DNA of 24,814 nucleotides. It comes from a virus. Where the stretch lies: positions 1-24,814 of IMG/VR virus record IMGVR_UViG_3300025671_000494. One strand, given 5' to 3'. This document shows, in pieces, positions 16,101-22,542 of this stretch (position 1 is the stretch's first letter; each line of letters opens with the position of its first letter). A model generated the notes under the pieces. That model was given only the letters and a program-made list of their open reading frames with translations. It was not told the DNA's origin and did no database searches. The position numbers were made by a program, and so were the translations under genes.

Positions 16101-18484
16101 ATGACTCTATCAGGGCGGCGGCGCAAGCCGCCAACCCTGAGGGCGCGCGTGTGACTGTTGTTCTGCCTGACATAGAGTACGGCATGGGTAACAAGTTGCT
16201 TGTTTCTAGCACAGAAGCACAGAACCTTTTCAGGGGAACCACTGACGATGTGTTCGCTGGTATTGAGATGGGTTCTTCTAAGTGGGATGCTGTTGTTCCT
16301 GAGAGCGGCATTGAGCCTACTGATCCTTTTGTTCGTGAAGCACAGATCCAGCAGGAGTTTGAGAATCTGTTGAACCAGCGTCAGCGGGTTCAGGCAACTA
16401 TGGATAGGGCTGACACGGATATTATGGCCGCTGATGAGGTAATCGCTCAGGTTGGTCGTGACGTTACGGGTGCTAGGTCGGGGCTTACTAGGTCTGAACG
16501 GGGCGTACAACGCAATCTAGAGGCGTTTGAGCCTACTCCAGAGTTGAAGGCGCAATACAAAGAACGTTCCGTTTTGAACAAGAAGGTTGCGGCAGAGAAA
16601 CGCAAGTTCGATGCCGCTGTGGAGAATGATCCTCTGGTCGAATATATTGCTGACACGGAGAAGCAGGTCACCACTATTGCTACCAACATGGACACCGCTA
16701 ATGCGCTGTCCGTAGATCAGAACACTTGGCTCACTACTGTTGGTGCAGAGTATGAGGACAAGATTAAACGTCTAGATGATTTGTTGAAGAGCAAACCGAC
16801 TAAGGGTACTAGCGAGCAGGCCACAAAGGATTGGTTCGATCAGGTTGAAAGCATCACTCAACAGATTAACGATCCTAATATTTTGGACAACAAGCAACGT
16901 GCGGCGTATGACAGGGTGTTCAAACAGTTGCATGGTCTAGAAGCAGACCTAGCAATTTTGGATGGTGAGATAACAGTGAACGAAGGGATTTTCGCACAGT
17001 TGTCTGCCGCCCATTTGCAGAAGATGGAGAAAGATATTCTTCAGGGTTGGACTGAACTGCAAGGTTTGGGTGTTCAGGTTCCGAAGGAAATCATGGACGA
17101 GTGGATGTCTGGCATCCGCAAGGTGATGGATCGTGACGGCTGGAGGGATACCTTAAAATACTATCGTGCTTACACTAGGTTCTTCAAGGCGTGGGCTATC
17201 GCAACCCCAGGATTTACAGTGCGTAACGCTATGACTGCGGCGTTCAACAACGCTGTGGCAGACGTAGGTTTTAAGAACACTCAGATCGGCATTGAGTTCG
17301 CTGGCAAACTGGCAAGGATCAGAACTAGCAACACCGAGAAAGGTGGTTTAACTTACGCTTTGGATTGGGCTGAACGCAAGTACGGCAAGAAGATGCGTGA
17401 CGATCTGGAGCAAGCGTATGAAGCGGTGCTGATTTCTGGTGGCGGTCAAGCCATCGACGAAGTGTTGCCTTTGCTTAAACGTGTCAAGCCGCAACCTGTG
17501 GTTGGCGGCAAGGCTAAACGAAACTGGGATTGGACTTACAACAATGCGCTCACACGCGGACAGCAACGTGTCAACGAAACAGTTGAAATTGCGGCACGTA
17601 TGGGTATGGCTCTAGATGCTGTGCAAAAAGGTTGGGACATGAACGCTAATGCGGCACGTATCCGACGCTACCATTTCGACTACTCTGACCTTAGCGGGTT
17701 CGACAGGACGATGAAGCAGATCATTCCGTTCTGGACTTTTGCTAGCCGCAACGTCCAGTTGCAGATGGTGAACATGATTACACGGCCAGCAATGTACCGT
17801 GCCTATGAACGTGTTGTTGATGGCGGCGGAGACTACGACACCATTCTTCCAGAATGGATGTCGAACCGCAACCCGATCATGCTAGGGGCAGACAAGGTTC
17901 TGATGCCAGACCTGCCGATGGTTGGTTTGCAGGAACAAATCAACCAGTTAGGTGGCGGCGGTCTTTCTAGGGTTGCCGCCCAATCTAACCCTCTGATCCG
18001 TGCGGGTATCGAACTGTTATCTGGCGAGTCCGCCATGTTCGGTAGCAACTTGCGCCGACCTGTTGAAGATCCTGTCGGCATCACCGATCGTCCAGCGCAA
18101 GCGTTACAAAACATCACTAGGTTGTGGCGAGGCGAAGAACCTGAGTTCAACAAATACTGGCAGGAACTTCTACCTAGTTTGCTACCTCCGTTGTCACAGT
18201 TGCAACGCTACTTGCAACCGACGTTGGGTGCTGTCGGGCTGGAAGGTGCACAAGATTTTGTCGGTGGCCCCGAGCGGTACAAGTCGCGTGACTTCCTGAC
18301 AACGTTCGCCAACTATCTAGGTATCCCGTACCGTGATCTAACCGATGAAGAACTAAGGAAAGCGGTAGACTCTACGGTGTATCAAATCGAAAAGATTATG
18401 CGTGAAGCAAAGGCGGAGTACCAAACTCCAGAAGAAATCATTAAAGCCGCAAGAGAAGAAATGAAAGAAGAGTTAGGGTTATGA
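13121..18484 (+). CDS. Giant internal virion/ejection protein
   Basis: This 1787-residue protein is the largest in the window and the best candidate for the gp16-like ejected protein. The first 550 residues are mixed alpha/beta with no recognised enzyme. Coiled coils run at about 610-745 (SLNSKRNKLVRMIQD onward) and 768-810, and a second helical zone at about 1070-1300. A well-defined C-terminal region begins near 1345 (YYRAYTRFFKAWAIATPGFT, then VRNAMTAAFNNA). The basic, aromatic IIPFWTFASRNVQLQMVNMI is near 1535. Both resemble stretches in large internal proteins of other podoviruses. An in-frame GTG at 13106 is possible, but ATG at 13121 with GGTGGAG upstream is preferred. The lysozyme domain of T7 gp16 was not found. 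The stop overlaps the endolysin start (ATGA). Confidence 0.65.
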   Translation: MAVIRSPFSSDDSDWTLEDYLKSGGQGQTPTPVNTGNVLPTQENVQNRSPIELAVFDALLERNEVDPDKWGETISNVYGLAEQRKDTPWYLKPLSLALEGMSAGSRAASSGVVTGIGAVEQLSRAISSGQLGESRNPLDVARAVSSQPATIASKFVAVENPDLQEKIKQGYMPSWGELYGDPTFHVTVPNIRDKVDTPDIPVIGWLSRAGLWTLDASIELAAQSAVDPLSYVSFGAGKWAGQAGRAALASRLLQKDAVQVLENAVQQGLIKAIDYGKIYRLGEFGLDRAQRRLLANAGIIEHAGISLNFGQRSTIRGTGFLSNTIGRGASYARYGGSRLLRQNDKINEFFTTKSLRSLRSLASNKATSAEAKSMIAHYNASLAAKAEFGKMQQIIGSRYYDLIHRLSRSEFDGDLHLAIETGTVGNIFDPTARALAEETQLAFAEIRQMYNDAVERITKEYGLTPEFVYNINDIDNYFSHTITRDAADWLKKNGDDSPFKSMFNEMFEESIADMKRGVGALRARKLVKDEKFFGVELKEGTIEEINRVFREQADVDFDWFNTDASTVLSSYIDTAARNFRRIRYMDKLFEHGDDVIRVILPKYVNNKQAMNSVQSTLKSLNSKRNKLVRMIQDSARNTVKGNQRTLAKEMQGTKNRLAKAVSNGTAMLEDTEESIAQMTKELDAIKKHIDTTKKQLAKNADASKMEYETAIAPLEMRLEALKKSIADGNAKREAARQALVEQHVQMFPNRAKRPTDMKVLADEIVGAKRKRFEQRLKLLETRQAKAESKKAGAATRRVDAEAEMAVVEESLVATNETKYLLREMVDIDYDPEVFPDGMMYTSKAHLESQPANDTVFFYDTFDEIPDPVALPAPDIQQTYDLGLRLEDVQEIIVGLPSSIADNIVAATGDDALGEYIVRETSRLLRSPLGTDVDPRVPEDLHGLIATIEGWGRSAETSPEVVEVYLNELADQVNTVLSARSLEPFDPEDAYAIVDDSIRAAAQAANPEGARVTVVLPDIEYGMGNKLLVSSTEAQNLFRGTTDDVFAGIEMGSSKWDAVVPESGIEPTDPFVREAQIQQEFENLLNQRQRVQATMDRADTDIMAADEVIAQVGRDVTGARSGLTRSERGVQRNLEAFEPTPELKAQYKERSVLNKKVAAEKRKFDAAVENDPLVEYIADTEKQVTTIATNMDTANALSVDQNTWLTTVGAEYEDKIKRLDDLLKSKPTKGTSEQATKDWFDQVESITQQINDPNILDNKQRAAYDRVFKQLHGLEADLAILDGEITVNEGIFAQLSAAHLQKMEKDILQGWTELQGLGVQVPKEIMDEWMSGIRKVMDRDGWRDTLKYYRAYTRFFKAWAIATPGFTVRNAMTAAFNNAVADVGFKNTQIGIEFAGKLARIRTSNTEKGGLTYALDWAERKYGKKMRDDLEQAYEAVLISGGGQAIDEVLPLLKRVKPQPVVGGKAKRNWDWTYNNALTRGQQRVNETVEIAARMGMALDAVQKGWDMNANAARIRRYHFDYSDLSGFDRTMKQIIPFWTFASRNVQLQMVNMITRPAMYRAYERVVDGGGDYDTILPEWMSNRNPIMLGADKVLMPDLPMVGLQEQINQLGGGGLSRVAAQSNPLIRAGIELLSGESAMFGSNLRRPVEDPVGITDRPAQALQNITRLWRGEEPEFNKYWQELLPSLLPPLSQLQRYLQPTLGAVGLEGAQDFVGGPERYKSRDFLTTFANYLGIPYRDLTDEELRKAVDSTVYQIEKIMREAKAEYQTPEEIIKAAREEMKEELGL
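14840..14863 (+). other. Intragenic hairpin, 10 bp with one bulge
   Basis: ACGGCGG, a bulged C and AAG pair with CTT and CCGCCGT around an AAA loop, inside the giant protein gene. Confidence 0.65.
16110..16140 (+). other. Intragenic hairpin, 12 bp with GCAA tetraloop
   Basis: TCAGGG pairs with CCCTGA and, past a small internal loop, GGCGGC pairs with GCCGCC around GCAA, a GNRA-type tetraloop that is very stable in RNA. It lies in the giant protein gene. Confidence 0.7.
17488..17509 (+). other. Intragenic hairpin, 9 bp with one bulge
   Basis: GCCGCAACC pairs with GGTTG-CGGC (one bulged G) around a TGT loop, in the giant protein gene. Confidence 0.6.
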
Positions 18485-19188
18485 GAAAGTATGTAGGGTT
18501 CGACGGGTACGCAACGAAGAAGCGTGCAGGAACCGAACAGTTCATCCGAGAGTTCGTGAAAGCCACAGGCGGGGCGTTCTTTAATAATGGTTCCTATGGA
18601 CGGAGAGCGATCCGTGGCGGCTCTAAGCCTAGTATTCACGGGACGGGTAGGGCTTGTGACTTGAGTTACCGTGGGTCACCACACTCAGGGTGTGGTGACC
18701 GCAAGGTGGCAGAGAAGTGGATCAACTGGCTAGCCGATAACGGTGACCGTCTGATGTTGACGATGGTGGTGGACTATCAGCCCAAGCCTTTCGGCAGGGC
18801 GTGGCGTTGTGACCGTGGCTGGAAGAAGTATCTGGTTAAGACGGTGACTGGTGGCGGTGCATCATGGTCAGATTGGATTCATGTGGAGGTTGATCCTTCG
18901 GTGGCTGATGATGCAGAGTTCTTTAAGCAGGCGTTTGCCGAGTTGAAGGGAGCGGACACAACCCCGCCTAAGAGGAACTTTGTTCCGTTCCGTGGCAAGC
19001 CGATTCGTCGTGGCGAGAAAGACAAGGAACTTGTCAAGAAGATCCAGAAAGTTGTGGGCGCTAAGGTTGACGGGATCTTTGGTCGTAAGACCGAGGCGGC
19101 ACTGATGCGTTGGCAAGGCAAGAACGGTTTGCAGGCTGATGGTTGGATTGGTGCACAGACTTGGCCTGTGATCTCTAGATACTTCTAG
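18481..19188 (+). CDS. Endolysin: M15-type peptidase plus peptidoglycan-binding domain
   Basis: This 235-residue lysin should cut peptide cross-links in the host cell wall at the end of infection, after the holin opens the membrane. The N-terminal domain has SIHGTGRACDLSY with His53 and Asp60, and later DWIHVEV with His134. These are the spacing and residues of the zinc site in the M15 (VanY/L-Ala-D-Glu endopeptidase) family. The C-terminal domain (about 170-235) has the PG_binding_1 pattern: KELVKKIQKVVGAKVDGIFG, then KTEAALMRWQGKNGL and WIGAQTW. No signal peptide is present, so a holin is needed. It overlaps the giant protein gene by 4 nt. Its stop interleaves with the stop of the opposing gene. 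A perfect 11-bp hairpin lies in the catalytic region. Confidence 0.88.
   Translation: MRKYVGFDGYATKKRAGTEQFIREFVKATGGAFFNNGSYGRRAIRGGSKPSIHGTGRACDLSYRGSPHSGCGDRKVAEKWINWLADNGDRLMLTMVVDYQPKPFGRAWRCDRGWKKYLVKTVTGGGASWSDWIHVEVDPSVADDAEFFKQAFAELKGADTTPPKRNFVPFRGKPIRRGEKDKELVKKIQKVVGAKVDGIFGRKTEAALMRWQGKNGLQADGWIGAQTWPVISRYF
18674..18700 (+). other. Perfect intragenic hairpin, 11 bp
   Basis: GGTCACCACAC pairs with GTGTGGTGACC around a TCAGG loop, in endolysin codons 65-74. It shares the arm CACCACAC/GTGTGGTG with the capsid terminator. There is no T-tract. Confidence 0.8.
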
Positions 19189-19418
19189 TCGATGTAACCT
19201 ACTTCTTCCTTCAGGACATCTATTAGTTTTTTCATTTCTCCCATGAGGCTGTAGACGGCGGTGGTATCACCGCTCGTCGCATCCTCCCAACATTCGATAA
19301 GTATTTCTGCGTCGTACTGAGAGATGTCAAACACAACCTCGAACACGGTTTGCATTTTTTCTTCAGCCACGTCCATCCTCCATGTCATTTCTTCCATGTC
19401 GGGGTGGTCATCGGACAT
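19185..19418 (-). CDS. Small acidic helical protein, unknown
   Basis: This 77-residue acidic protein (MSDDHPDMEEMTWRMDVAEE...) has no recognised motif and is predicted by eye to be mostly helical. ATG at 19418 overlaps the upstream 53-residue ORF by 11 nt and has GAG at fair distance; a TTG at 19451 would add 11 residues. It is the last gene of the leftward operon. Its TAG stop interleaves with the endolysin stop on the other strand, so the two transcripts must overlap or end inside each other. A hairpin of about 10 bp with one bulge lies inside it (19254-19278). Confidence 0.6.
   Translation of the reverse strand: MSDDHPDMEEMTWRMDVAEEKMQTVFEVVFDISQYDAEILIECWEDATSGDTTAVYSLMGEMKKLIDVLKEEVGYID
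19254..19278 (-). other. Intragenic hairpin near the convergence point, 10 bp with one bulge
   Basis: On the plus strand GACG plus GCGGTG pair with CACCGC, a bulged T and CGTC, around GTAT. It lies about 65 nt from the point where the two operons meet. It could slow transcription on either strand, but no T-tract is seen. Confidence 0.5.
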
Positions 19419-19569
19419 TGCCTTTCTCGACTTTCTCTTTGAGTTTGACAACGGCTTGCCGTGTTGACTGTATGTCTAGTAAATATTTTTTGGCTAGACC
19501 GTTGCGTATGACTGAGGCTTCCAACTTGTCTAGTGCTTCTGCGATTTGGTTGACTTCATAAAGTTTCAT
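19408..19569 (-). CDS. Small helical protein, unknown (53 residues)
   Basis: This short ORF starts MKLYEVNQIAEALDKLEASV and ends EKVEKGNVR. It is charged and helical with regular hydrophobic spacing, like a small coiled coil. Its ATG overlaps the stop of the Nmad-like gene as ATGA (4 nt), and its end overlaps the next gene by 11 nt. It therefore fits exactly into the packed operon and fills what would otherwise be the only gap there. No function can be assigned. Confidence 0.65.
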   Translation of the reverse strand: MKLYEVNQIAEALDKLEASVIRNGLAKKYLLDIQSTRQAVVKLKEKVEKGNVR

Positions 19570-20075
19570 CCTAGTTCCAATCTGAAAGTGTCGTTCAGTA
19601 ACATTCCTGCGATGACGGCGTAGCCTACGATGTCCTCGTAGGTGTCTCGCAATGGTTCGTTAGCGGCATCGGTGCCACGTTCAGTCAGGTTCTTCAGCCG
19701 TGCGATCTTGTCGGACATGCGTACCGCTACACCTAGTAGTCCGAACGATGTGATGTTGCCATGCCCATAGTCGTGTTGCTTGCGTGCTAATAGCATCCCC
19801 ATGTGTTTGCTGTTCCATGTGCCGTCGTCGTGCATTTTGCGTGCGGCAATGTTGCCGCACGCCATCAGCATGTACGCTAGGTGACGTTGCCACTGTTCGG
19901 TAACGCCTTCAAACATTTCGTGCACTAGGTCAGCGATCCATTCAGACCTGATGGATAGTTCGTTTACTAGGTCGGCACTCTTATCGTAGTCTAGGATCGG
20001 GATGTTACTTTCGATCACATTCAGTTCGTTGCGTGCGGCTTCTTGCCATGTGGTTGGTTCAGTTTTTGTTATCAT
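19566..20075 (-). CDS. Nmad1/MazG-like nucleotide-associated protein
   Basis: This 169-residue, all-helical protein has the pattern KQHDYGHGNI (99-108), RMSDKIARLKNL (119-130) and NEPLRDTYEDIVGYAVIA (139-156). It resembles the nucleotide-modification-associated domain 1 group (DUF1599), which is related to the MazG/dUTPase-like all-alpha NTP pyrophosphatases. The acidic and basic residues in these three blocks would bind metal and nucleotide. In phages such proteins are proposed to cleave or hand over (d)NTPs, sometimes for base modification; no modification enzyme is visible here. TAAGGA precedes the ATG, and the start overlaps the sigma-like gene by 17 nt. Family assignment is fairly good; substrate unknown. 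Confidence 0.7.
   Translation of the reverse strand: MITKTEPTTWQEAARNELNVIESNIPILDYDKSADLVNELSIRSEWIADLVHEMFEGVTEQWQRHLAYMLMACGNIAARKMHDDGTWNSKHMGMLLARKQHDYGHGNITSFGLLGVAVRMSDKIARLKNLTERGTDAANEPLRDTYEDIVGYAVIAGMLLNDTFRLELG
19839..19862 (-). other. Perfect intragenic hairpin, 10 bp
   Basis: GCGTGCGGCA pairs with TGCCGCACGC around ATGT. The 24 bases are almost one continuous palindrome. It is inside the Nmad-like gene. Confidence 0.8.
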
Positions 20076-20442
20076 ATTTTTTCCTTATGGTGGGATCTAT
20101 TGTCAGTATTTCTTCCAGCATTTTCAAAGCCTTTTGGACATGATACCATGTGTGCGACTTGGATGAGTAGCCCATTATCTCTGTGATTCTGTTGTACGAA
20201 TACTGGTCGAAGAACCTGAGTTTCAGCAGAGTGCGGTGAGGTTCTGGCACTTGATCTAAGCAGGACTCTACGATGTCAATGATGTTCCAATCTGCTTCTT
20301 CTGGAGTGGGGTATTCACCCCACTCCATCATCCTTTCTGTTTCGGATGTCGGCTTGTGCGGGTGTAGTTCTCCTGTGCGTAGCACACGCTCTTGTATGTC
20401 TTTGGCTATTTCTTTTCCCACGGTTAGACTAGAAGGGGTCAT
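20059..20442 (-). CDS. Sigma-region-4-like regulator
   Basis: This 127-residue protein has a polar N-terminal half and a C-terminal helix-turn-helix of the sigma-factor region 4 type. DQVPEPHRTLLKLRFFDQYS (63-82) is the usual 'lead helix, then LxLRxxxxxS' pattern, followed by YNRITEIMGYSSKSHTWYHVQKALKMLEEIL (83-113). Region 4 contacts the -35 element, so it could redirect host RNA polymerase to late genes or act as a small transcription factor. No region 2 is seen, so it is not a full sigma factor. It might recognise the TAGAACG motif of the late module; this is speculation. It overlaps both neighbours (14 and 17 nt). A perfect 11-bp hairpin covers residues near 40-48. Confidence 0.65.
   Translation of the reverse strand: MTPSSLTVGKEIAKDIQERVLRTGELHPHKPTSETERMMEWGEYPTPEEADWNIIDIVESCLDQVPEPHRTLLKLRFFDQYSYNRITEIMGYSSKSHTWYHVQKALKMLEEILTIDPTIRKKYDNKN
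20302..20327 (-). other. Perfect intragenic hairpin, 11 bp
   Basis: TGGAGTGGGGT pairs with ACCCCACTCCA around ATTC. It sits in the sigma-like gene and is among the longest perfect stems in the window. Confidence 0.8.
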
Positions 20443-20881
20443 TGCTCGGGAAGTTTTCTATTGGTAGTGACCAGTAAGGTTTATTGTTATCCTCGAACCT
20501 AGACACTGTTCCATGAGCGTGACACAAAGCACCCCACACTGCGATGCGTTCACATGTGTACCGCTTCTTAGCGGAGTCCCACACCCACAGGTATGTGTCT
20601 CCGAAAGTGTCCCACAAATTCAGGATCTCCAGTTTCTCAAACTTCAGTTTCAACGTAGGGTTCTTAGCCCTAGATGAAACACCCATCACCTCATAGGCTC
20701 CGTTGGGTAGCAGGAAGTCTGGTGCTTGTCTAAAGAACACGGGGAGTTTAGCGACGGAGAAATCTGGTCTGTCTATGCCTAGTCGGTGGGCGTGCGGATA
20801 ACTTTCTAGGAACGCTGTCTCCGCTGTGCTACCCATCTTTTGGTAGCGTGCACCCCACGATTGTTGATGGAACTCTGTCAC
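20429..20881 (-). CDS. PD-(D/E)XK-like protein, unknown
   Basis: This 150-residue protein follows the layout of a conserved actinobacteriophage family: an E near 21 in STAETAF, GIDRPDF, then APDFLLPNGAYEVMG (53-67), LKLKFEKLEILNLW (77-90) and YLWVWDSAKKR (97-107). PD54-55 followed by E64 looks like a PD-(D/E)XK nuclease core. The usual Lys two residues after the Glu is Met66 here; Lys78 or Lys80 might replace it. Activity is therefore uncertain. It overlaps the RusA gene by 4 nt and may act with it in DNA recombination or packaging. This is inference from context. Confidence 0.6.
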   Translation of the reverse strand: MTEFHQQSWGARYQKMGSTAETAFLESYPHAHRLGIDRPDFSVAKLPVFFRQAPDFLLPNGAYEVMGVSSRAKNPTLKLKFEKLEILNLWDTFGDTYLWVWDSAKKRYTCERIAVWGALCHAHGTVSRFEDNNKPYWSLPIENFPSNDPF

Positions 20882-21246
20882 TGTTTTTCTCCTCGGATCA
20901 CCATGACCGCCTTGTCATCAGGGTATGCGACACCGTTCAGTGCGTCGCATACCAGTTTCAGATAGTTGTCGGTGTCACCACGTAACTTGGATGTGTGGCT
21001 AGGATCTAAAGGTGTGATAGTTATTTCTGTTGATGTCGGTGTGAACACTGCTTCCAGCATCACAGGTGTCTCGTAGTATGGTGCACGTTCCTTGCGCCAC
21101 TGGTCAGCAATAAACTCTTCCGCCATCAGGGTGCGTTCAGGTGTGAACACACGTCCCCTGCGACCTAGGCGTGGTCTACCTTTCACCACTGGGCGTTGCT
21201 CCACTTTTATGGTGAAAGGTTTCTTGGGGGATTTGCGTCTAGCCAT
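20878..21246 (-). CDS. rusA: RusA-family Holliday junction resolvase
   Basis: This 122-residue protein has the RusA signature. KGRPR (22-26) and TPERT (35-39) are followed by GDTDNYLKLVCDALNG (90-105) and YPDD (108-111). The aspartates Asp91, Asp93, Asp101 and Asp110/111 match the metal-binding set of the dimeric resolvase. It cuts four-way DNA junctions made during recombination-dependent replication so that linear DNA can be packaged. Length is typical. AAGAG precedes the ATG. It follows the transglycosylase gene after 13 nt and overlaps the next gene by 4 nt. An inverted repeat with 11-bp arms (21178-21188 and 21210-21220) covers its N-terminal codons. Confidence 0.88.
   Translation of the reverse strand: MARRKSPKKPFTIKVEQRPVVKGRPRLGRRGRVFTPERTLMAEEFIADQWRKERAPYYETPVMLEAVFTPTSTEITITPLDPSHTSKLRGDTDNYLKLVCDALNGVAYPDDKAVMVIRGEKQ
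21178..21220 (-). repeat. Inverted repeat, 11-bp arms
   Basis: ACCTTTCACCA (21178-21188) and TGGTGAAAGGT (21210-21220) are perfect inverted copies around a 21-nt loop. It is in the first third of the rusA coding region. Confidence 0.6.
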
Positions 21247-21259
21247 AACTCTTATTGTA

Positions 21260-21643
21260 TCATAGACCCCAAGGATCTAGACCAGCCCTAGTTACTAGGT
21301 GGCTAGCGAAACAGATGTTTCGCCAACCGATCAGCAAGTCACCTGTGGTTGTGACCCGACATCTCTCTACACCAGCCCATCTATCTGGATGCAACTTGAC
21401 ATCTTCTAGGTGGATAGAGTTGATCTGCAGTAGCCCGAACGAACCCTTGTGCGGATCATCCTCGTTCACTTGCCATGCTTCGCATCGTGATTCACGCCAC
21501 ATGATAGGCGAAAACACCTCGGGATCTAGACCGTGCATTTGCATTGTTGCGTTCCAATTATCACACCGTCCTTCCTCCGAGTCAATCCACATGGATGTAA
21601 TGCCTAGGTAAATCATCATAAATATTTTCAGTATCATCATCAT
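21260..21643 (-). CDS. Secreted lytic transglycosylase-like protein
   Basis: This 127-residue protein has an N-terminal hydrophobic segment (MMMILKIFMMIYLGITSMW), a signal peptide or signal-anchor. After it come the blocks of an SLT/lysozyme-like domain: IMWRESRC with catalytic Glu51, GSFGLLQIN (67-75) and a WRNICFASHLVTRAG helix (107-121). Four cysteines (27, 54, 95, 111) fit a disulfide-bonded, exported protein. It should cleave glycan strands outside the membrane. It overlaps the primase gene by 4 nt (ATGA), so it is made with the replication genes, not with the endolysin. Possible roles are a second lysis enzyme, a signal-arrest-release type lysin, or wall opening during infection. Confidence 0.75.
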   Translation of the reverse strand: MMMILKIFMMIYLGITSMWIDSEEGRCDNWNATMQMHGLDPEVFSPIMWRESRCEAWQVNEDDPHKGSFGLLQINSIHLEDVKLHPDRWAGVERCRVTTTGDLLIGWRNICFASHLVTRAGLDPWGL

Positions 21644-22533
21644 TGGTATGCCCTCACAATCATCTTGTCGATCTGTTCGTCACCGTCAGGTCTGTCGTAG
21701 AACTTGCCCCAACGTCGGTCAGCGTCACGCACCACCATCGTTGCCGCCGATGGCGGCATACCTGACTCGGCACAGATGTGTGCCAGTCGTGCCAACGTGG
21801 TGGATCTGTCACGTCCTTCCAGTGCACCGTCACGCCAGATCACATAACCCAACGGTGACACGGTACGTAGCCCTTCGGCTAGGTCTGTTGAAGGATCGAC
21901 AACATCCCATGATGCTACTTGTCTGGTGGTTGGAGGTTGATACATGGAAGCCAGCCTATCTATGAGTTCAGGGTCAGCGAACTGTACGGTGTCTAGGAAT
22001 GTTTGTAGTGGTACTGGTGTGTCGTTGTCATCTATGATGACACGACGCTCAGGTGTGCTGTCTATGCCACCCACGTAAGGCAACCGTACATAGTTGCCGT
22101 ACTTGTGTGCGCTTACGTCTGTCTGCTTAGGGTTGACTTCGATGGGTCGCATGTCTGCCACTTGGTGTGCGGCTAGTTGCATGTCACGCATTGACTGAGC
22201 GGACACAGGTTGGTCAGCGAACACCCAAATGTGGTAGCCCTTGGAGCGGGAACGCTCTACGTATGCGGGGATGCCTGCGACCTGCAACGTTGACTGTAGT
22301 AGTCGTGTTGCTTCTAGGTCATTCGTGTCGATGTCGGTACACCCCCAAGCGCAAACAACACTTCGGGCAGGTGTGGGAACGGCAGGGTAAATCCCGATAC
22401 CTGACCTGCCTGCTAGATGATCTGCCCAATGGTCGTCGGTTAGTTTCTCTTTGACGCATCGCCCTTCGTCGTGACCCCATACGTCGCCACGTCCTCTGAA
22501 GATACGTTTGAATTGTTCTAATGTTTGGTGCAT
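21640..22533 (-). CDS. AEP-type primase/primase-polymerase
   Basis: This 297-residue protein has the three motifs of archaeo-eukaryotic primases. CAWGCTDIDTND (61-72) holds the metal-binding Asp67 and Asp69. SRSKGYHIWVF (95-105) is the nucleotide-binding sxH block with His101. NYVRLPYVGG (147-156) matches the downstream motif, with a preceding Lys-rich strand. The C-terminal third (about 220-297) is helical and may be a primase-C-type domain. It would make primers for replication next to the helicase. GAGGAGA precedes the ATG, 9 nt after the helicase stop. No DNA polymerase gene is in the window. The family call is good; polymerase activity is unknown. Confidence 0.8.
   Translation of the reverse strand: MHQTLEQFKRIFRGRGDVWGHDEGRCVKEKLTDDHWADHLAGRSGIGIYPAVPTPARSVVCAWGCTDIDTNDLEATRLLQSTLQVAGIPAYVERSRSKGYHIWVFADQPVSAQSMRDMQLAAHQVADMRPIEVNPKQTDVSAHKYGNYVRLPYVGGIDSTPERRVIIDDNDTPVPLQTFLDTVQFADPELIDRLASMYQPPTTRQVASWDVVDPSTDLAEGLRTVSPLGYVIWRDGALEGRDRSTTLARLAHICAESGMPPSAATMVVRDADRRWGKFYDRPDGDEQIDKMIVRAYQ
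22021..22046 (-). other. Intragenic hairpin, 11 bp with one bulge
   Basis: On the plus strand GTCGT, a bulged T and GTCATC pair with GATGAC and ACGAC around a TAT loop, in the primase gene. Confidence 0.65.
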
Positions 22534-22542
22534 TGTTTCTCC

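Noticed and set aside
15881-16510. Minus-strand open frame of 209 codons
   Set aside because: It lies wholly inside the giant virion protein gene, has low-complexity Arg/Asn/Ser composition and no ribosome-binding site; it is a shadow frame.
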